Source: Cutaneotrichosporon cavernicola
Lineage: Eukaryota > Basidiomycota > Tremellomycetes > Trichosporonales > Trichosporonaceae
Length of the DNA stretch: 64,000 nucleotides
Assembly (NCBI RefSeq): GCF_030864355.1
Contig: NC_083400.1
Coordinates: forward strand, 325,001 to 389,000
Direction of reading: 5' to 3'
In this document: piece after piece, positions 49,849 to 63,289 of the stretch
Numbering within the stretch: position 1 is the first letter of the stretch
How the letters are laid out: each line of letters begins with the position of its first letter
The notes under the pieces: model-generated
Database searches by the model: none
What the model was told of the DNA's origin: nothing
What the model saw: the letters and a program-made list of their open reading frames with translations, nothing else
Translations under genes and position numbers: made by a program

Positions 49849-51875
49849 ATGTCCCAGCTATACGACACACCGTGGTCACCAACCACCGAGCAACCACCGT
49901 TCAGCCCCGCCTCAGCATACTCGGCCTACTCACCCGTCACCCCGAACCCCGACGGTCACATGCGTGCCGACCTCATGAACCAAGTCCCAGAGCATTACAG
50001 ACCCGACTACACTGTAGCCCAAGGATACGGAGACGATTACTACCCTTTACACCAGGAAGTGACATACCATCCAGGCCCCAAGGAAGATGCCTACAACCTC
50101 GTACCATTGGGATACCGCCCTCCCCAAGTACCGGAAATGGACATCAGCAACATCTACCGTGCCGAGGCGCGGGGGTTAATGGCAGAGTCACCGCGCGCAT
50201 CGATGGACGCCATGAGCGGCTTCGACCCCGACCGGTTTGCGGAGAGCTCCACCGCGACCTTACTCTCCCGTCCTGTTTCGATACACTTTGCCCCTCCGCC
50301 TGAGGATGCCTTCCTCGTCTCGATTGGCCCCGACGACCTACGGCATCCCTTCAACTGGTCGACCACCAAGAAGTGGACCGTGCTAATCGTGGTGTGTTCT
50401 GCCGCGGTATGCGTCACCGTCGCTTCCTCGATCCAGGCCAGCACATACCAGAATCTGGAGGACGCGTTCGACGTGCCCCGAATCGAGGCCGTCGCAGGTG
50501 TGAGCCTTTACGTCCTCGGATTCGGTATTGGTGCACGTACGTCTCACCTTGATCTCGCTAACCCAGTCTTCCTCGGCCCGCTGAGCGAGTTTTACGGCCG
50601 CTCGATCATTTATCTTGTCTCATGTACGTTTCCCCCTCGGTCAAACTAATGCAGTCGCCCTTTTCACCGTCTTCAACATCCCCATCGCGACGGCTCAAAA
50701 CATGGGCGTCCTACTTTTCTTCCGCTTGGTGACAGGTCTGTGTGGCGCCGGCTTCCTCTCCGTCGCCGGCGGCACCGTGTCCGACATGTTCCGTCCGGGC
50801 ACGACCGATCTCCCGACGGCCATCTACACGCTCGCCCCGCTATCCGGCCCGTGTTTAGGCCCAATCCTGGGCGGATATATGAACCAGAACGTGACCTGGC
50901 GCGCGACATTCTACCTCATCATCGGGTGGGGTGCCGTCGAGTTTGTGCTCCTCCTCTTCCTTGTCCCTGAAACCTTCCTGCCTATCGTACAAAAGCGTGA
51001 GGCGCGCCGAATGCGCGCCGCCACTGGCGAGGGAGCATGGACGAGCCCGGCGGAACAGAGTGGACGGACCGTCAGCGACGTCTTCCCTGGGGCGCTATGG
51101 GTGCCGATCAAGCTCATGGCAGTCGAGAAGATGGCGCTGGCGATGGACTTGTGGACATCCCTCATCCTCGGCATCATCTACCTCTTCTTCAACGCGATTC
51201 CGTATACCTTCAAGAAGCTCTATGGATTGTAAGCCAACTCGCTTTTACGCTGACTCAGTAACCTCGGCGAGACGGGACTGGCGTTCTTGGCTCTGGGGTT
51301 AGGCATGGTGATCGGCACGGCAACGCAGCCCTTCTTCATCTCTCGTATCAAGGACAAAGGCCTTCGAGCCGGGACCAAGCCCGCCCCGGAAACGCGCCTG
51401 CCAGTCGGTATGGCCGGTGCAATTCTTGCGCCAGTAGGACTGTTGTGGTTCGCATTAACCAGTTTCCGCAAGATGCCGTGGATCATGCCCATGATCGGCA
51501 CATTAATTTTCGGGGTTGGCGTGAGTTTTCACTGAATACGCTGACCCAGTCGGTCTACATCTTCACTTGCGTGTTTGGATTCCTCGTAGCCACGTATCCA
51601 AAGTACGCGGCGAGCGCCATGGCAGGCAACACGCTCCTCCGCTGTGTCTGGGCCGCAGGATTCCCCCTCTTCGCCCTGCCTGTGAGTTTGATCTGAACTG
51701 GCTGACGGAAGATGTATCAAGCACTCGGGCCTGAGGGTGCCACAGGCCTGCTTGCTGGTCTGTGCGCCATGCTCGCCCCTATCCCGTTGGTCCCAGCCAA
51801 AGTCCCACTGATGCCAGCTTTGTCCTCGCCCGCGTTGGACCCCGACTGCGCGCACAGTCCCAGTACGCGTCATAG
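49849..51875 (+). CDS. MFS exporter, DHA1 (polyamine/multidrug) type
   Basis: Plasma-membrane H+ antiporter of the TPO/FLR1-like DHA1 group. Seven exons (49849-50536, 50567-50623, 50655-51228, 51259-51520, 51550-51681, 51712-51785, 51818-51875) give 614 residues; all six introns are 29-32 nt. A long cytoplasmic N-terminus (about 1-165, with PDDLRHPFNWSTTKKW just before TM1) precedes 12 predicted helices. Signatures: GPLSEFYGRS (motif A region), FFRLVTGLCGAGFLSVAGGT, SGPCLGPILGGYMNQNVTWR (motif C and the W-R after TM5) and LVPETF. The C-terminus is VLARVGPRLRAQSQYAS. The last intron (51786-51817) was accepted because it restores this normal ending. Substrate unknown. Confidence 0.9.
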
Positions 51876-52298
51876 ATAGATGTATGGGCATGTAGCATGG
51901 CTGGCTGCTCCATTCAATCTATTGAATTGCAGCTGTTACTGTATCTGTCTGGGGCACTTGCTCGTCGAGATGACTGTGGGCCGATAGACGAATCCAGACT
52001 GGGCAAATGATGTTCGGCCCCACCCGCCATAGGCATAGAGGTGTAGTAAGGTGTGTAGCGAACAAGTTGGTGCATACTGTATGTGCGGGGCGAGTGGTGG
52101 AGTGGTGGAGTGGCAGAGTGGCAGAGTGGCGGTTTGCGAGCCAATGTTGTTGATTCATGTCGCTTAGCACCACCAAACACCAACACAGCGATGCAAACAT
52201 CCACGCGCAAACATATGCGCTGCGCGAATACATGTTCGCCCTGATAAGCTGCATCTACACCTCTCATCTCGCCCACTCTCTCCTCATCTCAGACACGT
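51876..52298. other. Intergenic region
   Basis: Contains a GTGG(T/C)(G/A)GA tandem repeat at about 52093-52131. No gene seen. Confidence 0.5.
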
Positions 52299-53702
52299 AT
52301 GCCCTCTACCTCTACTCTCTTGCACTGGGAGGCCCGCCTCGCGGCTGCCCAGCCCACCGACAAGTCCAAGCCGAGCATGCCGAGCTCGATCTCGCGCCAG
52401 AACCGCACACCCAAGTCCGAGCCCAAGCCCAAGTCCGAACCCAAGCCCAAGCCCAAGCCCCAGCCCACCGGCACTGCGACCTCGCGCCTGTCGCCGTCGC
52501 CGCTCAACTGGCCCTCGCCCTCGCCATCCTTACCCTCCCCCAGTCTCGTACCTCGCTCCCTGTCCTTGACGCGTCGCGCAATTCCTTCTCCCCACGCAAC
52601 GCTCCCCACCACAAAGAGGGCCGCAACGCTTCCCACAAAGACAAACAACGCCACAACGCTCCCCACAGAGACAAAGAACGCCACAACGCTCCCGATACAG
52701 TCCGCATGCACCCCTCCAACCACTCGCACACGCACCACACTGCACTCACCCAAGTCCCGCGCCTCGACACTACATCTCCCGACCAAGTCATCATCGCTTC
52801 GCGCCACACTCACCAGCCCCTCTCCCACCTTTCGCAAAACAGCCAATTTGGGCGAGCGCGATAACACCATGTTTCCCAGTAAAGTTCACTGGAAGTGCGT
52901 CTCGCTGTCAACGCAAACATTCACGCCTCCCACCACACCAGTTCTGTCCAAGCGGATGCCCTCAGCCTCCAAGCCGATGCCCTCAGCCTCCAAGCCCTCT
53001 AGTCCCCCATCTCAGGGTAAGCCATCTCCACCCACCCACTCTGGCCAGACCTATGAGCTGGACGCGCAGGCGCGTATCGCCGCTCTCGAGGCGGAAGTCG
53101 CGCGTCTGCGTGAGCATTCTGCCCATCTGGTCGACTGTAAGCAAGTCGAGGGCAAAGTGAACGAGGATGAGGACGGCCAGAGACCTGGCGCTCGCGTGTT
53201 CGCTGCAAAGGCCGCGGGGTTACAGGCCGACATTGATGGGTGTTGGGACGTTCTTGCGACGCCGTCGTCTCAGCTTTCAGGTATCACGGCCTCGTCGTCG
53301 TCGTCCAGCCTCTTGCCGTCTGCTTCTTCCTCGCGCTCCTCCTACCCCTTCTGTGCTTCTGCTTCGCCTTCGCCTTCCCCTTCGCTTTCGCCCCCGCCCT
53401 CTCCCAACCCCTCCCCTATCAGCAACCCCGACCAGCTGCGCATACGCACCCTCAACTCAGCCCTAGCCGACAGCCACTTCAAGAATCGCGCCCTCGCCAT
53501 ATGTCTCGAGGACGCGGTGGAGCGTGCCGAGCGCGCTGAGCGCGCCGAGGCAAACGCGAATAAACGGGTACACCAAGCCGACCGCCGCGTGCAAGACGCC
53601 AAGGCGCAGGCCGACCGCCGTGTGCGGGAGGTGGAAGAGCGCATGCGCGGCGAACATGAGGTGTTAGTCCGGAATTGGGCTAGGAGTCTGCAGGTTGAGT
53701 AG
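52299..53702 (+). CDS. Low-complexity protein with C-terminal coiled coil
   Basis: Intronless, 467 residues, no family recognised. Residues 35-55 are a PKSEPKPK repeat, and about 110-137 are three copies of NATTLPTxT from a 36-bp DNA repeat. A Ser-rich tract with SPSPSPSLSPPPSPNPSP lies near 360-375. Coiled coils at about 255-275 (ARIAALEAEVARLREHSAHL) and 400-460 (DAVERAERAERAEANANKRV). Similar in plan to the coiled-coil genes at 33.5-42.1 kb. Confidence 0.62.
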   Translation: MPSTSTLLHWEARLAAAQPTDKSKPSMPSSISRQNRTPKSEPKPKSEPKPKPKPQPTGTATSRLSPSPLNWPSPSPSLPSPSLVPRSLSLTRRAIPSPHATLPTTKRAATLPTKTNNATTLPTETKNATTLPIQSACTPPTTRTRTTLHSPKSRASTLHLPTKSSSLRATLTSPSPTFRKTANLGERDNTMFPSKVHWKCVSLSTQTFTPPTTPVLSKRMPSASKPMPSASKPSSPPSQGKPSPPTHSGQTYELDAQARIAALEAEVARLREHSAHLVDCKQVEGKVNEDEDGQRPGARVFAAKAAGLQADIDGCWDVLATPSSQLSGITASSSSSSLLPSASSSRSSYPFCASASPSPSPSLSPPPSPNPSPISNPDQLRIRTLNSALADSHFKNRALAICLEDAVERAERAERAEANANKRVHQADRRVQDAKAQADRRVREVEERMRGEHEVLVRNWARSLQVE

Positions 53703-54172
53703 GTGGGCTCCCAGCTTGTTGGGTTGTGGTATATACAAGTTGCGTTGTTGCCGGACGTGAATGTGCCCAGGACAAGCCGGTGGGAGGTTCGTCAGTATCA
53801 GTGACAAGGAATGTGATGGAATTGCGTGATGGTGGAGTCGCCTGGCAATCATGCTCGCGGTGTGCCAGTGTCAAGTCTCGCGCATCATGCCGAACTCATG
53901 TGATGAAGAGTAGCGAGCTGCAATACCGCTCTGACGTGGGACGTTCCGCTCCCTCGCCTCATTGTGATTCTGGCCACGCGGGCAGACTGGCGCACTGATA
54001 CAGTACGGCGAGCAGCCACGACTAGTCACGCTGACCTGTACCCATCACCATCACCCACAGTGGCACTGCCACCTCCCGAGTCCCCCAGTCCTCCACTCCC
54101 CCAACCGCAACATCGCACCCGTTGCACCGCGCCCTTTCAATCTTATTGCATCTACACCGCAACCGCGGCCGC
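53703..54172. other. Intergenic region between convergent genes
   Basis: No gene or repeat of note seen. Confidence 0.45.
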
Positions 54173-55088
54173 TTAGTGGTGAGCGTTCTTGTGGTGCTTG
54201 AGGTGCACTGGGGTCAGCGATATCTTACGATGGAGAGTGGATTGCGCGTGCAGACGCAGTCCCAGCTGCCCTTCCCATCGTCTACGGCTGCAACGCAACG
54301 CAGCATGCGTACTTACTCTGGTAGTCGATTGTGTAGCCAATTCCGAAAAGGCTGCGTGCGTGGTAAGCATGTGTCTGATAACGAGAGAGAGGTTGTCGAG
54401 GTTGTCGACAATGTCGATGGTGTTGGTTGGTGGATGGGTGGTGGAGGGGTGAGTGAGTGGAGGAGGGTAGACTTTGGTAGGGGAGTGTGAGGCGAGGTGC
54501 GGGGTGGAGGAGCCCGAGCAGAGGTACTTACATGAAGACGGTGGCGAGGAGAGGCTTGCTGAGCGTTAGCAATGGTCTCAGAGTATGCAGATGATCCAAG
54601 TGCGCCGGGAGGTGTCGGTGTACGAGAAGGGTGAAGGCTTGACCGCGTAAAGCGCCATCGGACTTTGGACATGTCCCACGTCTCTGCACTCCCTTCTCGA
54701 GTGCGCAGCGACTGCGCGCAGATTAGGGCGTCGTCGCTCGCCCTCACACCCGAGCAGTCCCTCCTGCGCCCGCCACATCACACCCGAGCAGCCGAGCAAC
54801 CGGCCATTCTCCCCAAATGCGACTCACCCCGAGGCGTTGGCGCCCTCAAAGTACTTGCCGCGGAGGCCGGTGGCGCGCTCCGAAGCAGGGAGGGGACCCT
54901 TGGGAAGCTTGGAGTAGAAGTCGATGACGGCCTGGGTGCGAGCCGAAGTGGTGCCCGACGACTGTCTGTTAGTAGAGATCCGGAGCAAGATCGATCGGGT
55001 GCAAGTAGAAACGCACGATGGCGCCAGGGGTGGCGATCTTGGGGGGGACGAGGCCGGTGAGGGCGCGGCGCGCAGTAGTGGCGAACAT
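54173..55088 (-). CDS. ATP17: Mitochondrial ATP synthase subunit f
   Basis: Small membrane subunit of the Fo sector. Five exons (55017-55088, 54828-54961, 54532-54558, 54317-54351, 54173-54207) join to 100 residues, the family size. N-terminus RRALTGLVPPKIATPGAI, then VIDFYSKLPKGPLP, GLRGKYFEGANASG, one membrane helix (LLATVFILFGIGYTIDY) and the conserved end MHLKHHKNAHH. Two exons are only 27 and 35 nt, so automated annotation may miss them. Divergent from GGC1 with 562 bp between starts. Confidence 0.93.
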
Positions 55089-55650
55089 CGTTTTAGAGTG
55101 GTGAAGGGAGAAGGATGGTGAGCAACGAGGTTGTGTCGGCGAGCAAGCAGCCAAGCAGGGGAAGGCTAGGAGGAGGGGGGGCTAGGAGGGGGCCAAGGCT
55201 GGGCACGGAGGCAGACGGGCGAGGGCGTGGGCCAGTGGGGAATAGGACGGGCGGTCGGACTTTCGCCGGGTGTTTCCGCTGTGGCGCATGAGAGGACGGG
55301 AGTAATATCACGTGGTGTAGATGCCCCACTCTGAGTTTATTAGTAGTGTTTTGTTAGCGAGCTAGATTATGACAATAGCCGTGCCTGATGGTTTTTGGGC
55401 GGCATACCTGGGCGGATGACTTTTTCTACAAAGTACGTAGCTCTAGTAACCAAGTTGTGAGGCACCAATGTGGGGTGGGTGGGAGGGTGGGAGGAAACCG
55501 GATTCACACCTTTGACCTTGTTCATCTCGCTTCCTTCCTTCAACTAAAAAGGCATCGCCAGCTCACTGCTAGCACAGCCCGAGCAATCTAGATACCCGGC
55601 GCAACGGCAACGCAACGCAACGGCAACGCAACGTCTACACCAACACCAAC
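55089..55650. other. Divergent promoter region ATP17/GGC1
   Basis: Shared upstream region of two mitochondrial genes. A GCAACG-type repeat (CAACGGCAACGCAACG, about 55600-55635) sits in the probable GGC1 5' UTR. No gene seen. Confidence 0.5.
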
Positions 55651-57231
55651 ATGGCTCCTACTGACTCTTTCAAGCGCGAGAGCGGCACTGCCCGCATCCT
55701 CGGCTCTGGCACTTCGGGTGGGTTGACCATTCCTTCTGCAGCAAAGCCAGCCATCACTAACCCCAGGCATTGCCGAGCTGATCGTCTTCCACCCGGTCGA
55801 CACGGTCGCCAAGCGTCTCATGTCGAACCGCTCGCACCTCTCGCTCGCCAACCTCAACCAGGTCATCTTCCGTAACGCTGTCAACGCCAGCATTGGCGGC
55901 AAGTTTGTCTCCCTCTTCCCCGGTCTCGGCTACGCTGCTGGTTACAAGGTCGCCCAGCGTGTGTACAAGTTTGGCGGACAGCCGTACTTCCGTGACGTTA
56001 TCGACAGCAACGCTGGTGACTGGTTCCGCAGCACGTTTGGCAAGAAGAACGGCGGCATGCTCATGCACGCTACTGCTGGCTCGTGAGTGTTTCTAGGTCG
56101 TCGCGCGCTAGGGTGGCGACCGGCTGTGACCATTGCCTGCGAGGTCTGAGGGCGCGTTTTCTGCTGCCACGCACGATTCTGCGCCGAGTCGGGCGCGGTG
56201 TTATCATTGCCTACGTCAGGCACAAAGTCTACACTGGAGACGCTACAAACGCCACAAACACTGTGCATCCACACTGGTTGTGATGGGGCGATGGCAACAG
56301 CGGTTGCCAAGTGTGATCAGTGGGATCAGTGGGATCGCGTCGCACCGACCCTTCCTTTGGTCTTTGGCGAGCATGGAATTTTCCGCAACAACAATCCTCC
56401 GCGCTCGGTCCTCTTGACCCGAATCCCTGTGATCCCACTCCTACATGCTGAGCTGAGACTGACCGCAGGCTTACTGGTATCGGTGAGGTCGTGCTCCTTC
56501 CCCTCGATGTCCTCAAGATCAAGATGCAGACCAACCCCGACGCGCTCAAGGGCCGTGGCATCGTCAAGCTCATCACTGAGGAGGGACTCGGCTCGCTCTA
56601 CCGTGGCTGGGGCTGGACCATGGCCCGTAACGCTCCCGGCTCGTTCGCTGTGAGTTGCCCAGACGGCGCGGCGGGTGTTGCGACGTTATCGCTGGGAATA
56701 TCGCTGACCGCAGCTCTTCGGTGGCTCTGCCCTCACCAAGGAGTACGTCTTCAAGCTCGACGACTACTCCAAGGCCACCTGGGGCCAGAGTGCGTATCAT
56801 GTCTTAGACACCCGTACAATTCTCTGACATCAGACTTCGTCGCGTCGGTCACCGGTGCCGTCGCCTCGATCACCGTTGCCGCGCCCCTCGACGTTGTCAA
56901 GACCCGTATCCAGAACGCCAACTTCAACACCAACGTCTCGGGCTTCGCCGTCATCAAGGAGATGATCAAGACGGAGGGTCCTTCGTCGTTCTTCAAGGGT
57001 CTCACTCCCAAGGTAAGTTGATGACAAGGTGGAGGTGGAGGCGGACGCGGACGCGTCAAGCGCGTTTCGCCGAGATCGACACAGTGTCATGTGTCCATTG
57101 ACGCCACCCTTGAACTTGTGTCAGGTTTCAATTCCATCGCTCACACCCAGATCCTCGTCGTTGGCCCCAAGCTCGTGTTCTCGTACACGCTTGCCCAGTC
57201 GCTCATTCCGTTCTTTGGCAAGTACGTCTAA
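55651..57231 (+). CDS. GGC1: Mitochondrial GTP/GDP carrier
   Basis: Inner-membrane carrier that brings GTP into the matrix in exchange for GDP. Six exons (55651-55717, 55767-56082, 56469-56649, 56714-56789, 56834-57012, 57151-57231) give 299 residues. The three carrier repeats each start with a Px[D]xx[K/R] signature: FHPVDTVAKR, LLPLDVLKIK, APLDVVKTR. Ggc1-specific stretches include RLMSNRSHLSLANLNQVIFR, FPGLGYAAGYKVAQRVYKFG, TEEGLGSLYRGWGWTMARNA and FFKGLTPK..GPKLVFSYTLAQSLIPFFGK. Intron 2 is long here (386 nt, 56083-56468). Confidence 0.95.
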
Positions 57232-57838
57232 GAAGCCCTATTGCACCCTATTCTGGGCTTGTTACTCGTGTTGGTGTTGGTCCTGTTGCATACCCGGTCT
57301 GTACTCTAGACACTGCTCATCATACATCGTGGTTATCCGCGAAGCCTATACGCGTATACCTGTATGCATTTGTGTATTCGCATTGTTGGCGTTGGTAATG
57401 AAGAATAGGCACGACTAGACGATTAATCCAATGAGGTTTGCCTAATATCGGGCGAGATCGGCTTTGATCCGGCCAAGTAGTATTTGTGGTCCGAGCGCTT
57501 TAGGCGAGCTTTACGGAGGGTACGTTAGCCGGTAAAGACAGACAAAGTTACTGGCTCCACTCCGTTTCTTTTGATGCGATCCCAATGCCCAATGCAATAA
57601 ACTGGCCCCAAGCCGAGGGATGTCCCGTGCCGACATGCCGAGATGGTTGATGGTTGATGGTTGGATGCTTATAGATATCTAGATCTCTTCCTCTTCAGTT
57701 CTCATCTCTCTTTCTATCCAGTATCCAGTTCAAGTCTTACTCCCCAAAACCGGTTCAGCCAATTGCCCTGACCGACTTCCCCACTACCCTCATCTCGTAC
57801 GATTTCCGACTAGCTTAACCCTCCACGACTCAACATCC
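57232..57838. other. Intergenic region upstream of thiolase
   Basis: No gene seen; ATGGTTGATGGTTGATGGTTGG repeat at about 57642-57664 and a CTTATAGATATC stretch near 57668 as possible core promoter. Confidence 0.45.
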
Positions 57839-59703
<1,865 letters not shown>

Positions 59704-59898
59704 GGCGATGTGCCGCGCGCCGCGCTGTGACCACGTGAGCATGGCTGGCGGGCGGCAGCGCGTTAGCGTTACTGTAGTGTAGTAGACTGGGCTCATGCAT
59801 GGATAGAAGATCGATTGAAGGCGGGGCCCGGGCAGTTGGACTGACACGTGTGACATCGTAACCATACACTGACCAAATACAAGGCTAACGAAAGAGTC

Positions 59899-61914
59899 TT
59901 AGAAGTGGGACCAGTCGCCGGTCCAACTTCCCCAGTCGCCCACAGTCGCCCAGCCCCATGCGCTGGGTGAGGGGCCGAATGTTGGGCGAGCATCGAACCT
60001 AGGAAACGGGCTGCGGCGGGGCGGGGCGCCCTGGAGGATTGCCCAAATGACTGCCGTGCCAATTGCGAAAAGGAGAGGATGCTTGCGCGCGAGCTCGGCA
60101 GCGTAAGTGATGGTCCCGGCTGCGGCAAGCGCAAGAAGACACCAACCGGGGCTGAGGGCGAGGGCCCGGAGGCCGGTATGGAGGTGGACAACGTTGGGCC
60201 CGATGGCGTCGATATATCTGAAGACGACGAGCCACGCCATCCCGATCGCCATAGGAAAGTAAAGTGCGGCGAGAGCCATGTCGATGCTGTCCTTGGCGGT
60301 CGGAGGAGTGGGCTTAGGTCCCTCCGCGGAGGCGGCCGCACTGGCGCACGGGAGGGAGAGGCGGGGCCGGGGGCGAATGAGGCGTGCGACGCGCTCCGAA
60401 TCGTAGGTGAGCTTTGATTTGGGTGGGGGGGAAGGAGTGGGGGAGGCATCAGTGTGGGGAGCGATTCCTCCCTTGTCGTTGGCCCGCTCTGGTGGCGTGG
60501 GCAAGTCAGCAGAGCGAAAAGTCGCTTTAAACTCGCTGGGCGCCTGCTTGGCATGCGTGGGTGAAGGGGAAGTGCGTGAAATGACTCTACCCTCGTTATG
60601 AGCCCGCACGTCGTCGCTGACTTTGGCAACGTTGCTGTCGTCTGCAAGTGCGTTTTCCCTGCTGCGGTCTGCGAGTGCGCCTTCTCTGTTGCCGTCCTGT
60701 ACGACAGCCCTGCCGGTGGCCTCCGCGACGTCGGCGTCCTTGATGCGGTCGAAAGGAGTACGCATCGCCGCAAGTTCAAACCGGCTGGGCCGGCTGGCAG
60801 CCCGAACAACCGTGGGCCGCGCTTTGGGGAGCCTGGCAGGGGCCTCGGAGGCGAGGGTGGTGGCATCGCCGGCCAGCATTGCCGCACGTCCAAACCGGCT
60901 GGGCCGGCTGGGAGTCCGAGCAACCGGAGGCATCACTTTGGAGGGCGTGTCAGGGGCCTTGGAGGCGGGGCTGGTGGCATCGCCAGCCTGGACCCCTCCA
61001 TTGTGCTTGGCCGGGAGGTTTTTGTCGTTTTCCAGTGGGGAGTCGTCACCGATGACAGGGTCGAAAAGAGTGGCCATCGTGGCCATCGTGGGCTTCCCCG
61101 GGCGGTGGGGATTCCAACCAAACTCAGTCTTGGCCTCGGGGAGCTCAGCGGATGCGATGCGGGGGTTTAAACCCAGGTCGTCGGTCTGCTCGCTTTTGTT
61201 GTTGACTGTCTTGGCACCGTCGTGGCCGTTGGCTTCCGCCGCTTCGCTGCTGTCGGTCTGCTTGCCGTGGAAAAGTGGCATCACTGTGGCAAGCTCACAG
61301 AGGCTGGGACTGCTCGGCGCCCCAGTCTCCTCCTGCCGCTGGACAGCAGCCATCGCAGAGGGGAAACTTTCAAGGATAAGGTTAAAAGTCGAACCACTTA
61401 CGCCTGAGAACGGAATGTGGTGTGCCGCCCAGGAGGCAACGTCCTCAACGTCGGAGCACTCGTCTGCGGCGTGGCCACTGGACCCAGGCACGGGTGTGAC
61501 AGAGGCCAGAGAGGAGACGGAGGGTGAGTCTCGAGTAGATCCCGAGACGGAAGGCGAGCTGGAACGCCCGCGCCACACGGTGCTTGGGGGACGTAAAAGT
61601 CCGTCTTCCATTTGGGTCGATAGGGGAGGTGGGAGGTCCTCTTTCTCAAGGTCCTGGGTAATGTCCGCCATCAGGTGGGGCCAGGAAGGGAGTCGGATCT
61701 GCTTGCGCGGTGAAGGCGATGGCGTGGATGAGGGCGAGGCTGTCATCTGCAACGGTTGAGGCGAGGAGCCAATCAAGCTCGGGCTGCTTGAGCTGGAGGG
61801 ACTCGAGGAGGACTTGTGCCTGACGAGGCTGGCTTGCTGACCCATATCGTTGGTGCGTGAGCTGGGGACGCTGCTAGCCTTGGGGTGCTGGCGCGATGTG
61901 CGCATTGGGGCCAT
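59899..61914 (-). CDS. Disordered protein with C-terminal membrane helices
   Basis: Intronless, 671 residues from the ATG at 61914. Residues 1-520 are Ser/Pro-rich and mostly disordered. They include a tandem duplication of about 38-40 residues (units ending RTPSRPSRFGRAAM and RAASRPSRFELAAM; DNA about 60761-60995). Three hydrophobic helices lie at about 540-640 (MALAALYFPMAIGMAWLVVF; WCLLALAAAGTITYAAELA; LLFAIGTAVIWAILQG), and the tail is Trp/Gly-rich (AWGWATVGDWGSWTGDWSHF). No family recognised. Tail-anchored membrane topology likely. TATAAAA lies 110 bp upstream (62024-62030). Confidence 0.65.
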   Translation of the reverse strand: MAPMRTSRQHPKASSVPSSRTNDMGQQASLVRHKSSSSPSSSSSPSLIGSSPQPLQMTASPSSTPSPSPRKQIRLPSWPHLMADITQDLEKEDLPPPLSTQMEDGLLRPPSTVWRGRSSSPSVSGSTRDSPSVSSLASVTPVPGSSGHAADECSDVEDVASWAAHHIPFSGVSGSTFNLILESFPSAMAAVQRQEETGAPSSPSLCELATVMPLFHGKQTDSSEAAEANGHDGAKTVNNKSEQTDDLGLNPRIASAELPEAKTEFGWNPHRPGKPTMATMATLFDPVIGDDSPLENDKNLPAKHNGGVQAGDATSPASKAPDTPSKVMPPVARTPSRPSRFGRAAMLAGDATTLASEAPARLPKARPTVVRAASRPSRFELAAMRTPFDRIKDADVAEATGRAVVQDGNREGALADRSRENALADDSNVAKVSDDVRAHNEGRVISRTSPSPTHAKQAPSEFKATFRSADLPTPPERANDKGGIAPHTDASPTPSPPPKSKLTYDSERVARLIRPRPRLSLPCASAAASAEGPKPTPPTAKDSIDMALAALYFPMAIGMAWLVVFRYIDAIGPNVVHLHTGLRALALSPGWCLLALAAAGTITYAAELARKHPLLFAIGTAVIWAILQGAPPRRSPFPRFDARPTFGPSPSAWGWATVGDWGSWTGDWSHF

Positions 61915-63289
61915 TGTCAAGATCTGTGTAGAGGTAGAGAAAGAAGACGGAAGGAGTTGAGATGGGCCGAAGCTAGGATGAATGAAGAATGAAGTCGAGA
62001 GATCGATGAGTTGATGCGTAGGCTTTTATACGCTGGGGATAGTGGGAGGATGGGTGATGATGAAGGCGACGAGTTTGGCGAGACGAGAGGGTTAGGGTGC
62101 TATCCTTTGTCCAACCGCGACTGATGGGGCGAGAAGCGCGAGATGGAGTGAACAATGGGCAGCGCGATCATTCCACTGCCTCCATCACTCCCGGTTTCGC
62201 AACATCACTTCACCGCCCGCATCTTTGTACCGCCCTGCTAAACAGCTGCTATCTGTTCAACTTGTCGCAGTTGCTCCGCCGCGCGATACCAGCAGAGTGA
62301 TACGACGTTGCCAAGGTCGCTACCCCCTCTGCAGCACGTCATCGCCGATGATGCGGATAATTGGACAATGTACCTCTATTATCGTGAACCTTACCTGTGC
62401 CACACGTCGGGAGTGCCCAAGGCACAAGTGGCGGTTATGGACCACAGGACTATGACGAGGGCGCAAGGGATGACGAGAGACAATATTTAGGCTTGGTATG
62501 TGTGATACCGGATCTATGCAGTTGCTCGTGGGCTGGGTAAACTTTTGATCCATCGTTGAACGAGTCTACAATTGATGAACAGCCTCAAGCAGGGGGGCAT
62601 GGGCTGAGAGGCGCTATCAAAGGAGTGACGGGTATATACTGTACTATGGAAGTGGGGCGCTGCGACCGTGAGAACGCAACACTGAGCCCAGAACGGCAGG
62701 AGACGTGTGGCGGTCACAAGGACCATGACATGTATGGGTACATGAGAACGGACGCGGCCCTTGTTCCGTCAGTCACACCGAGGGGATCGAGGACAGTCAA
62801 TGACGTTCTGGCACTATCGCCTCGTGCCTGTGCACGGCGTATACTCTGTCTGCTCCGCGGCCCGCGAAGTCAAGATCGCAGCGGGCAAAAGGTCTGGGAT
62901 CGCGAGCTCGGCCATGATCTTGTTAATTTTCGATCTGCCAATTGTCGATATGCCAACTCTCGTTCTGTTAATTGTCGATCTGCCGTGTTTCAAAAATTGG
63001 TGGCGCGGTAGCCAGTGACGAGAGAGGAAACAATGACCATTGAATGGGAACAGTAATTTTAGAAACAGTCTGAGTAGAGTGTGAATTCAGTGGCGTAGTA
63101 GAGACACATCCCACGTCGGATTACTGTACTACGCACACCTCAATGCCCATTTCCAAAAACATAGCGCAAGCTCGACTCCATTCATACCTACTGTCCAGTA
63201 CTTAACAAACGTCCTTGACCTCGAGCCTCAACAATTTTCATCATCTTACCTGTCACTCCATCACCTTCATTGTACTGTACCTGTTCATC
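61915..63289. other. Intergenic region
   Basis: 1.4 kb with a TATA box for the 59899 gene and a degenerate ATTGTCGATCTGCC repeat (62928-62985, three copies). No gene supported. Confidence 0.45.
62024..62030 (-). promoter_or_regulatory. TATA box
   Basis: Minus-strand GCGTATAAAAGCC, 110 bp before the ATG at 61914. Confidence 0.5.

Noticed and set aside
61914..61920. Earlier start for the 59899 gene at 61920
   Set aside because: That codon is TTG; the first ATG is at 61914. The same applies to frames beginning at 31479 and 18932.
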